Under the pieces are notes generated by a model. That model saw only the letters and a program-made list of their open reading frames with translations, was not told where the DNA came from and did not search any database. From Paenibacillus sp. UNC451MF (GTDB lineage Bacteria > Bacillota > Bacilli > Paenibacillales > NBRC-103111): a stretch of DNA of 39,651 nucleotides. The position numbers and the translations under genes are program-made. Numbering within the stretch: position 1 is the stretch's first letter; the number at the start of each line of letters is the position of its first letter. Where the stretch lies: positions 1 through 39,651 of the forward strand of contig NZ_JMLS01000039.1 in assembly GCF_000686845.1 (NCBI RefSeq). The letters are read 5' to 3'. This document shows, piece after piece, positions 33,247 to 39,651 of the stretch.

Positions 33247-34062
33247 ATGAAACTATCAATTGGCGGATATTCATTTTACAACACATTTGCTAACGGAATG
33301 ATAGACGTATTTGGCTATCTGGAGACGGTTAAGTATCGCTACAACCTTAATGCTGTGGATATGTACAACCGCTTTATCGGAGACAACAGCAAACCATTGC
33401 TTGAGCTTGCAGATGAGAGCTATATTCGGAAGGTTCGTCAGGCTCTTGATGAAAAGGAGCTGCAAGTAGTGAACTATGCTGCGGATGCGGCAAGTATTTG
33501 GGATGAAGATCCGGACAAACGTGAACTGCTCTATCAGAATGCTTTGAAAAATATTAGAGCCTCTGAGATTTTGGGTGCTAAAACTATACGAATTGATACT
33601 GGTGGCGCTTTCTCGAATAATCCTAATGGGGTTTTTGATCATATGAGTGATGAGCAGTTCGAGCTTATTGTTACAAGGTATCAGGAGTATGCCAAGCTTG
33701 CAGCTGATTTTGGCGCTAGGATCGGTCCTGAGAATCATACGGGTCCATCGCTGAATCCGCACTTTATGAGAAAAATTGCAGAAGCCGTTGATCATAAGAA
33801 TTACGGTGTGCTCCTACATGTTGATCGTTGGAAAGTGGATCCGGAAGCAGGGGATGCTATGGTAGCACCTTACGCTTATCATATCCACTTTGGCGGGAAT
33901 ACATTGGCCCAAGAGGAAAAGTCTATTGCTATTGCGCAAACCATAATAGACTCCGGCTTCGATGCTTACTGGGCTGTGGAGCATAACGGTCCTGGCAATC
34001 AATATATTGAGGTAGAGTGGACGCTAGCCGCAATGAAAAAAGTACTTAAGAACGTCAAGTAA
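33247..34062 (+). CDS. Sugar phosphate isomerase/epimerase-like TIM-barrel protein 2
   Basis: The start is ATG 33247, with AGGAGGA 8 bases upstream; the frame continues upstream only into the binding-protein gene. The 271-residue protein is an AP-endonuclease-2 TIM barrel (PF01261) starting MKLSIGGYSFYNTF. Likely metal ligands are Glu162 (PENH), Asp193 (LLHVDRW), His214 (YHIHFGG) and Glu245 (AVEHNGPG). The sequence differs clearly from the first isomerase at 19273 and so probably has a different substrate. It precedes a Gfo/Idh/MocA gene by 41 bases, repeating the isomerase plus oxidoreductase pairing of the other cluster. Confidence 0.9.
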   Translation: MKLSIGGYSFYNTFANGMIDVFGYLETVKYRYNLNAVDMYNRFIGDNSKPLLELADESYIRKVRQALDEKELQVVNYAADAASIWDEDPDKRELLYQNALKNIRASEILGAKTIRIDTGGAFSNNPNGVFDHMSDEQFELIVTRYQEYAKLAADFGARIGPENHTGPSLNPHFMRKIAEAVDHKNYGVLLHVDRWKVDPEAGDAMVAPYAYHIHFGGNTLAQEEKSIAIAQTIIDSGFDAYWAVEHNGPGNQYIEVEWTLAAMKKVLKNVK

Positions 34063-34103
34063 ACAATACAACCATTAAGGTTGAACCAAAAGGAGAGATA
34101 GCC

Positions 34104-35231
34104 ATGAGTAAAGTTCGGATCGGCATTATCGGAGTAGGATTAATTGGTATCACCCATTTACAAAGATATGCAGAAATTGAAGATGCCGAAGTGGTTGCAG
34201 TATGTGATATTAATGAGGAGGCGGCACGGCGGGTTGCAAGCCAGTTCAACGTCCCCGATATTTATACAGATTTCCGCGAGCTGCTCCAACGTGATGACAT
34301 TGAGGCCGTCGATGTATGCCTTCATAATAATTTTCATGCACCAGTAACGAATGAGGCATTGCGCGCCGGCAAGCACGTTTATTGCGAGAAGCCTATTGCA
34401 GGCACGTATTATGATGGCCAAACCATGTTGGACGCAGCAGAAGATACGGGCAATTTACTGCACATCCAGCTCAACACTTTATACAAGAAAGAAACCCATG
34501 CAGCTATGGCGCTGATTGAAGGCGGTGCTTTAGGCAAGCTGTACCACGCAAGAGCAACAGGCTTCCGTCGCAGAGGTCGTCCGTTCGTAGATGGATACGG
34601 CACGAAATTTTTCAATCGGAAGGAAACTGCAGCCGGTGGAGCCCTAATAGATATGGGCGTTTATCATATTGCGCAGCTATTATACTTAATGGGAATCCCC
34701 AAGCTGGAGCGTGTGTCAGGCAAAATCTATCAAGAAATGGATATGGACCCTGTCCGTCGTGCAGAATCGGAGTTTGATGTGGAGGAGCTAGGGGTAGGCT
34801 TAGTCCATTTTGAAGGCGGGGCTACCATGGATATTATTGAAGCCTGGTCCATTCAATTAGATGGTTTCGAGGGGCCGAGTCTGGTAGGCAATAAGGGAGG
34901 GATACGATTCCCGGTCAGCAATCCCAATCTGCCACAAACGCCGTTTTCCTATCATTCGACTGTATGTGACATCGATTTGGACAGTACGGTAAATTTGAAC
35001 ATTATGAGCCGTCGCTGGAGCGGAATCAGGGAAAACTATACGGCATATAACTCTTCGCAGGAGCACTGGATTGCAGCTTTGCAAGGAAAAGTATCCCTGC
35101 TGCCAACGGCCGAGATTGCACTGAAAACAATGATGATTAGTGAGGGCATCTATTTGTCTGACAAACTTGGTCGTGAAGTGACGGCAGATGAAATTGCTGC
35201 GCATTCCAAATCCACACTTGTTTGCGTATAA
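34104..35231 (+). CDS. Gfo/Idh/MocA-family oxidoreductase 5
   Basis: The 375-residue protein has the Rossmann motif GIIGVGLIGITH, EKP at 95-97 (HVYCEKPIAG), and the C-terminal AAGGALIDMGVYHIAQLLYLMG. In that motif the usual D-xxx-H becomes DMGVYH, keeping Asp and His one residue further apart. AAAGGAGA lies before ATG. It is the last gene of the two-component/ABC operon and is followed by a terminator 24 bases later. It presumably oxidises or reduces the sugar brought in by the Lpl-type importer. Confidence 0.92.
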   Translation: MSKVRIGIIGVGLIGITHLQRYAEIEDAEVVAVCDINEEAARRVASQFNVPDIYTDFRELLQRDDIEAVDVCLHNNFHAPVTNEALRAGKHVYCEKPIAGTYYDGQTMLDAAEDTGNLLHIQLNTLYKKETHAAMALIEGGALGKLYHARATGFRRRGRPFVDGYGTKFFNRKETAAGGALIDMGVYHIAQLLYLMGIPKLERVSGKIYQEMDMDPVRRAESEFDVEELGVGLVHFEGGATMDIIEAWSIQLDGFEGPSLVGNKGGIRFPVSNPNLPQTPFSYHSTVCDIDLDSTVNLNIMSRRWSGIRENYTAYNSSQEHWIAALQGKVSLLPTAEIALKTMMISEGIYLSDKLGREVTADEIAAHSKSTLVCV

Positions 35232-35254
35232 AATGTAAAGATGGTCTGGATAAA

Positions 35255-35287
35255 CCCTGCAGCGCTTGCTGCGGGGGACTTTTTTTT
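35255..35287 (+). terminator. Rho-independent terminator after oxidoreductase 5
   Basis: CCCTGCAGC (35255-35263), loop GCTT, GCTGCGGGG (35268-35276): 9 bp with one T-G pair, then GAC and a run of eight T. Confidence 0.88.
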
Positions 35288-35314
35288 CAGTTGTGAGAGG
35301 AGAGGGGATTACGC

Positions 35315-36538
35315 GTGTCGGAAGAAAATGTACGGATTGTTGGCAAGCAGATGTTAAGGATGCTTAAAGTTTTCAATTTTGTTGTGTATGGTGCAATTGC
35401 CATCTATAGTACTTTTTTTGCATTATACTTGCAAAACCTCGGCATTTCCAAGGTTCAGATTGGTCTGCTTGTTTCAGGTGGGCCGTTAATCGGTTTGGTC
35501 GCCAACCCGCTATGGGCTTATTTTGCAGATAAAATACGTAATAATAAAAGAATTCTTATAATTTGCTTAGTAGGTAACTTCATCTGTATGCAGTTTGTGT
35601 TTTTAACGGAAAATTACGTGTGGATTTATAGCTTGATGCTCTTTTTCTTTGCTTTTCAAAGCCCGTTGTTTACACAATCCAATAGTTTAATTCTCAATGT
35701 GATTGATGGGACCAAACATAAATTTGGTGAGATTCGAGCGTGGGGCTCGCTTGGTTGGGCGCTTATTGCAGTTGCGGCGGGGCCCATTATTGGCTGGCTT
35801 GGGATGCGGCAGTTATGGATTGTATTTGATTTCATGATGCTGATGGCCATCTGCTTCACATTCCTCCTTCCAAGCGGCAATGAACGGGGATTAAAAGAGA
35901 AATTTACGAATAAAGGGTACTTGCAGGTTTTTAAAAATAAATTTTTTATTACCTTTGTCATTCTAGGTATATTGATTTCCATTCCTAACTCTATCAACCT
36001 TACTTTCATTTCTATTTATATACGTGACTTGGGCGGCTCAAATACGATGGTCGGCTGGTCCGCATTCGCAACCGCCATTTTGGAGGTTCCGGTATTTTTG
36101 TTGCTGGACCGTTACTTAAAGAAGCAGTCCGGTACGATGCTGGGATGGGTGATTATTATCGCGATGCTATTTTCCTTCCGCTGGTTATTGATGTCGTACG
36201 CTGCATCAGCAATCCAGGTGGTTTTCATTCAACTGCTGCATTCGGTTACCTTCGGTGGCTACTACTATATGGGTACGCAGCTAACCTCGCATTTGGTGCC
36301 TAGCCCTTATCGTTCAAGCGGTCAAGCGATTTACGGCTTAACCTGGGGAGGCATTTCCGGAATTGTGGCAGGTGTTGTCGGAGGCTGGATGTTTGAGAAC
36401 CTGGGGCCGACAACCTTATATCAAATATGCTTCGGGTTAACTTTAATTGGTGTAGTAGGATTTTTCTTGCTATGGTTTTTTTTCAAGCGTCAAGAAAAAA
36501 GCGGCCGACTGCGATATGCAGACTCTTACACCGCATGA
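35315..36538 (+). CDS. MFS transporter (LacY/nucleoside-symporter-like group)
   Basis: The 407-residue membrane protein starts at GTG 35315 behind GAGGAGAGGGG. About 12 hydrophobic spans are visible. The N-terminal FFALYLQNLGISKVQIGLLVSGGPLIGLV and the loop YFADKIRNNKR (the MFS DRxGRR-equivalent) fit the MFS_1-like group that includes sugar and nucleoside proton symporters. The middle is a hydrophilic loop (~190-210, NERGLKEKFTNKGYLQ). It lies just beyond the terminator of the two-component/ABC operon and may be expressed by read-through. It is a candidate importer of a monosaccharide or exporter of a pathway product. Confidence 0.88.
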   Translation: MSEENVRIVGKQMLRMLKVFNFVVYGAIAIYSTFFALYLQNLGISKVQIGLLVSGGPLIGLVANPLWAYFADKIRNNKRILIICLVGNFICMQFVFLTENYVWIYSLMLFFFAFQSPLFTQSNSLILNVIDGTKHKFGEIRAWGSLGWALIAVAAGPIIGWLGMRQLWIVFDFMMLMAICFTFLLPSGNERGLKEKFTNKGYLQVFKNKFFITFVILGILISIPNSINLTFISIYIRDLGGSNTMVGWSAFATAILEVPVFLLLDRYLKKQSGTMLGWVIIIAMLFSFRWLLMSYAASAIQVVFIQLLHSVTFGGYYYMGTQLTSHLVPSPYRSSGQAIYGLTWGGISGIVAGVVGGWMFENLGPTTLYQICFGLTLIGVVGFFLLWFFFKRQEKSGRLRYADSYTA

Positions 36539-36576
36539 ACCAATTGTCAACCATAGATCCTATGCAAAGTGTGTAA

Positions 36577-36747
36577 CGCAATGGCCCCGTAGGACTGCAA
36601 ACGTTGTTAGCAAAACATCTTCCAATTCAACTACCCGTGCTTCCCAAGGATTTACCACTGCTGAAGGGAATTAAGGTGAATAACAAGGCATTGGAAGGCT
36701 TTGCGGACAATGTTTTGAGTACATGCTGGAACTACATTCGAGAATAG
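36577..36747 (+). pseudogene. Unrecognised gene tail, 5' end lost
   Basis: A frame open for 56 codons and ending with TAG at 36745-36747 reads NGPVGLQTLLAKHLPIQL... and ends NVLSTCWNYIRE. The composition is protein-like, but there is no start codon or ribosome-binding site, and a stop lies directly upstream. It is probably the C-terminal scrap of a lost gene. No family is recognised. Confidence 0.3.
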
Positions 36748-36751
36748 GAAG

Positions 36752-36862
36752 TGTCCCAGAAATTAGACCGCATCATATGCGAAATGATGTAGAAGTAATT
36801 GAAGCTTCAACCGTATACGGTAAAACGACTTTGATCGTTCAAGATAAGAAGGATCCATCGTG
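36752..36862 (+). pseudogene. Second unrecognised gene scrap
   Basis: A frame ending with TGA at about 36860-36862 reads VPEIRPHHMRNDVEVIEAST, then VYGKTTLIVQDKKDPS. An ATG lies inside it without a good ribosome-binding site. It looks like coding sequence but is not recognised. With the preceding scrap it marks 36540-36900 as a decayed locus. Confidence 0.25.
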
Positions 36863-37015
36863 ATCGGTTCAATATCAGATACGTTTCAATGTCGCATGCT
36901 AAGAATAACCAGGCTGCCTCGTAACTGTACCACTTGTAAAGGGCATTCTAGCAGAATGAAAGAAGATGCTCTCTGAATTGAAACGAGGCCACTGAAAAAG
37001 TCCCTGTGATGTGAG

Positions 37016-37060
37016 AAAGGTACAGTCACTCAAGAAAATTGAGGAGACTGTGCCTTTTTT
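37016..37060 (+). terminator. Long hairpin with T-run in decayed sequence, possibly an IS end structure
   Basis: AAAGGTACAGTC (37016-37027) pairs with GACTGTGCCTTT (37046-37057), with one G-T pair. Inside, CTCAA (37029-37033) pairs with TTGAG (37039-37043). A T-run to 37060 follows. Just upstream is GAGGCCACTGAAAAAGTCCC (from about 36985), reminiscent of the ends of IS1182-type elements in Bacillota, so this could be the leader of a lost insertion sequence. Confidence 0.5.
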
Positions 37061-37136
37061 CTATATAATGAAAACATCCTAAGAAGAGGGTGTTTACAAT
37101 AATTCAACAGCAATGCACACTTGAACATGCTTTTTG

Positions 37137-37753
37137 TTAATTTCCTTCAACATGAAACACACCAATTATGGTTTCACCATCAAAGTCATACAGCGGAATA
37201 TCCTGACCATCTGGCGATCTACTGCTTTGAATCGCAATGGCTTCCTCGGTGATTTTGGTAGCTCACCGTCTATGTCTTTTTTCAGCACATATCCTTTTGT
37301 GCCATTCACACCTATAGCACTGATTAATTCAGGTTCCGCTTCTTTCGAAGCAGCATCTGTAGCAGAACCGTATGTCTGTCCGTTTTTATTTTTAGGATAG
37401 CTCATATTCTTAGCGCCAATATGATAAGAACCAATTATGATTTTCCCATCAACATCATACAGTGGGACGTCACGACTAGTTTCACCGAGATAATCTTTTT
37501 TCAGCAAATATCCTTTAATGCCATTCATACTTCCTGTATGGATTAAATCAGGTAACATTTCAACGGTGGTGGCTTCTTGAGCAGAACCGTATGTCTGTCC
37601 ATGTTCATTTTCAGGATAGTTGAGAGGATTTGGATGGCTTTGATTAGTCGAGCTGTTAACAGATGTGCTTTGGTATGCCATTACACCTTCCACTACACAA
37701 ACGATAAAAGTAACACCAATCAATAATATGAAGCCTTTGGAGTACACCCTCAC
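37137..37753 (-). pseudogene. Exported two-repeat protein gene, broken by a frameshift
   Basis: On the minus strand a GTG start at 37753 (AGGGAGTG 7 bases upstream) begins a product with a signal peptide or anchor (GFILLIGVTFIVCVVEGVMA) and two tandem repeats: YPENEHGQTYGSA...PDLI...G.KGYLLKKD...DVPLYDVDGKIIIGSYHI, and YPKNKNGQTYGSA...PELI...GTKGYVLKKDIDGELPKSP. In the original frame the end is an anomalous basic tail stopping at 37166. If one base is added near 37248, the text resumes as EEAIAIQSSRSPDGQDIPLY and DFDGETIIGVFHVEGN with TAA at 37137-37139, exactly completing the second repeat. So a single-base deletion, or a sequencing error, has broken the gene. The repeat type is common in Bacillus and Paenibacillus exported proteins; its function is unknown. 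Confidence 0.75.
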
Positions 37754-38123
37754 ATTTGTTCACTCCCTTAAAGTTCCTCACTCTTTGCTCAATAACCGCC
37801 GTCTTATTAATTTCTTATACGACACCAAATTAAAAGTCGCGTTGTATGTCTAATGGAAAAACTATAAAAGAGGCTCTAAACAACATTAGAGAAACATTCA
37901 GGGTCATGTTGAAGTTAAACAAGAATTTGGTGATTATATTCCCACTTCAGTTAATAGTAAGGAAATAGTTCAATTACATGGAGAATAAACGCAATATGAA
38001 ATCAAAGAGTGCTGTTTATGGCTACATAGAAATTGATGGTGCAGATGCAACCCATAAATCAAATGAAGACAAAATGATATAACAGATTAATGCTAACATG
38101 AATTATTGGGAGGATGCATTTTA
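37754..38123. other. Gap between the minus-strand pseudogene and the small membrane protein
   Basis: No firm gene. An open run ending with TAA near 37986 (QGHVEVKQEFGDYIPTSVNS) has no start codon. A 28-residue frame from ATG 37996 to TAA 38082 (MKSKSAVYGYIEIDGADATH) also lacks a ribosome-binding site. These could be parts of one decayed gene. Promoter elements for the minus-strand gene presumably lie at 37754-37850, but none is convincing. Confidence 0.3.
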
Positions 38124-38543
38124 ATGCTACCGTTATACGGAAACATTGCTTTGTTTCTATTGCTTATTATCCTTATCCCTGGGGTATGTATATCTGTATA
38201 CTTCGGTGCTGTTAAAAAAAATGAGAGCAAAATGATGGCAGCCATTGCCATGACGTTGCTCCCCTGCATCCCACTTTTTATTATGTTAGTCAGCGCAGGG
38301 AATCAAAAAGATGAAAACGAAATTGAAGCACAAATTCTATCCATGGGTGGAACCATTATTCTTATTGAGAAGGTAAGTTCCAAAGCTACACCTTTTAAGC
38401 CTGTTCATAAAACCTTTGGCGCTCACTTCAAAATTCAATATAGTTTGAATGGACAGAAACATATTGCTTGGTTCAGAGGTGATCGGGCAATGATTCAGTC
38501 ACCACAGCCTACCTTCAGTGAAAAATGGATACTTAAATATTAG
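38124..38543 (+). CDS. Small membrane protein, unknown function
   Basis: The start is ATG 38124, with GGGAGGA 9 bases upstream, in preference to the in-frame TTG at 38106 that overlaps this site. The 139-residue product has two hydrophobic segments (NIALFLLLIILIPGVCISVYF and AAIAMTLLPCIPLFIMLVSA) in the first 65 residues, then a soluble C-terminal domain of ~70 residues with alternating beta-like pattern (GGTIILIEKV, HFKIQYSLNGQKHIAWFRGD). No family is recognised with confidence. The start signal and even composition suggest a real gene rather than debris, although it lies among decayed sequences. Confidence 0.6.
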   Translation: MLPLYGNIALFLLLIILIPGVCISVYFGAVKKNESKMMAAIAMTLLPCIPLFIMLVSAGNQKDENEIEAQILSMGGTIILIEKVSSKATPFKPVHKTFGAHFKIQYSLNGQKHIAWFRGDRAMIQSPQPTFSEKWILKY

Positions 38544-38649
38544 GCATCTCCATAAAAGAGAAGTTTTTGTATTTTTTTATTGTATTGTTATTCTGAAAAA
38601 ATAGGGTTATGTTCCATTTTCGGACTTGTAGTTAGAGAGGAATTTTTCT

Positions 38650-38766
38650 ATGGAGGTATATTTCTTTCTTACGCTCTTTTGGCTAACCGTCATTGTTTGG
38701 TGTCCAATGACACAAAAGTGCCTACATTGTAGATTTCTGAATCTTGGCAAGGACCTCGGACAGTAA
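38650..38766 (+). CDS. Possible 38-residue membrane peptide with a CxxC-like tail
   Basis: ATG 38650 follows a GAGAGGA site by about 9 bases, and TAA is at 38764-38766. The product has one hydrophobic stretch (VYFFLTLFWLTVIVW) and then CPMTQKCLHC, three cysteines that could bind metal. No family is recognised, and it may be a truncated gene. Confidence 0.3.
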   Translation: MEVYFFLTLFWLTVIVWCPMTQKCLHCRFLNLGKDLGQ

Positions 38767-39001
38767 CGGAAACTTGATCAAGGAAGCTTGATTTTACTTT
38801 TAAAGTAGACTGGACAGGTTTATTATCTCAGTTACTTCAACCAATATTTATAATGTTAAAATAAACGAGGTACTAAACTGCCGCGTTAAGCTAAACCAGC
38901 TAATAACTTGTCAAGATTTTTCAATAGAAAATGGGGAAGATGGTGCTATACTAATTACTGAGCATGCCAAATAACCCTCCGACGTGGTTTTGGAAAGTTT
39001 T
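38767..39001. other. Gap before the IS110 fragment
   Basis: Nothing coding is seen. The left boundary of the IS110-type element must lie here, upstream of the transposase stop at 39002-39004, but IS110 elements lack clear terminal repeats, so the edge cannot be placed. Confidence 0.4.
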
Positions 39002-39651
39002 TCATGGGTTTCGTTTGATTGATTCGAGGTATGCTTCTTTTCGTTTAAGCATGGCAAAAATCCAATGTAGTAACTTGTTAACACATGCGATCATCGCTAC
39101 TTTGTGAGGGTTTCCTTCAGCCACTTTTTTATCGTAAAAAGCCTTGAGCTTCTTACTCCCAGAGCGCCTCAGCCCGCAAAGTACTGCCATGTACAGGGCA
39201 TGTCTGAGTCTGCTAGAGCCACGTTTTGTGATCCGATTAATCGTAGCCGTAAACTTGCCTGAGATATGAACACTGGGATCCACACCAACAAAGGCAACGA
39301 GCTTTTTAGGGTGATTAAACCGATCAATCTCACCAACTTCAGAGATAATCGTTGCCGCGATTTTTTCTCCGATGCCGGGGATGGATTGGATAATCTCATA
39401 TTCCTCAACTTCATTTGCGAGAGTATCTATTTGCTTTTCGAGGGTAGATAGATGCTCTTTATAATGGAGCAGCATGCTAATGTACATATTCATACAAAAT
39501 AAGTGACTATGAAATGGTGCTTTGCGAAACGGATTTCGAATTGCAGCCGCCATAAGGTTCTGGGCCTTTTCTCTAGCCCATTTTTCAGAACGACCTGGAC
39601 ATAAAACCGCAATCCTCTCGGTTAATTAGTTTCACCGGCACTGAGAACGTC
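39002..39651 (-). pseudogene. IS110-family transposase, C-terminal part with a frameshift, cut by the window edge
   Basis: Reading the minus strand from about 39625 down to the stop at 39002-39004, the frame encodes AVLCPGRSEKWAREKAQNLM and then the Transposase_20 domain: a coiled-coil-like stretch (LEKQIDTLANEVEEYEII), SIPGIGEKIAATIISEVGEI, FVGVDPS, SGKF, KRGSSRLRHALYMAV and the tail KVAMIACVNKLLHWIF. An internal ATG at 39553 is not the true start. At 39626-39628 the frame meets TAA; the neighbouring frame above it reads DVLSAGETN, which would join smoothly (ETN-LTERIAV) if one base were added near 39624. The N-terminal DEDD nuclease domain lies outside the window. The family is certain; the frameshift is inferred. 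Confidence 0.8.

Noticed and set aside
33271-33795. 174-codon minus-strand frame opposite isomerase 2
   Set aside because: Shadow frame; the plus-strand protein has clear metal-ligand motifs.

Overview
The window looks like an accessory carbohydrate-utilisation region of a Gram-positive, endospore-type Bacillota, most probably Paenibacillus or a close relative. The evidence is strong AGGAGG ribosome-binding sites, SLH-anchored surface proteins, an Lpl/Ytc-type ABC system driven by a YesM/YesN-like two-component pair, lipobox solute-binding proteins, AraC regulators and a CcpA-type cre site. Almost every gene is on the + strand. Both edges are insertion-sequence debris: IS3-family pieces on the left and a frameshifted IS110 transposase on the right.

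Layout. 1-1986: transposase remnants, a fragment of a VOC/glyoxalase gene and several hairpins. 1987-4402: an AraC regulator, then an orphan lipoprotein solute-binding protein. 4554-14790: the most unusual part. It holds a secreted protein made of four lamin-tail-like (LTD) repeats, a 1877-residue surface protein (LTD-FN3-SGNH hydrolase-unassigned region-LTD-LTD-FN3-SLH x3), and two endonuclease/exonuclease/phosphatase (EEP) paralogues, one exported and one cytosolic. 14829-17902: three tandem Gfo/Idh/MocA oxidoreductases, closed by a terminator. 18314-24536: a second AraC gene, a perfect cre site, a TIM-barrel sugar isomerase/epimerase-like enzyme, a fourth Gfo/Idh/MocA enzyme and a sugar ABC importer (binding protein plus two permeases), again closed by a terminator. 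24620-25621: a stand-alone aminoglycoside/choline-kinase-fold phosphotransferase. 26347-35231: sensor kinase, AraC-type response regulator, palindromic operator, two Lpl-type permeases, binding protein, isomerase and a fifth Gfo/Idh/MocA enzyme. 35315-36538: an MFS transporter. 36539-39651: decayed sequence, a frameshifted two-repeat exported protein gene on the minus strand, a small membrane protein and the IS110 fragment.

How it may work (inference). The cell-surface LTD/SGNH/SLH proteins and the exported EEP enzyme would bind and trim an extracellular ester- or phosphodiester-containing polymer or glycoconjugate. The binding proteins and permeases would import the products. No ABC ATPase is encoded here, so a shared MsmX-type ATPase elsewhere would be needed. 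Five NAD(P)-dependent Gfo/Idh/MocA enzymes and two AP-endonuclease-2-fold isomerases would then process the sugars, a pairing reminiscent of inositol or 3-keto-glycoside metabolism. The substrate cannot be read from the sequence.
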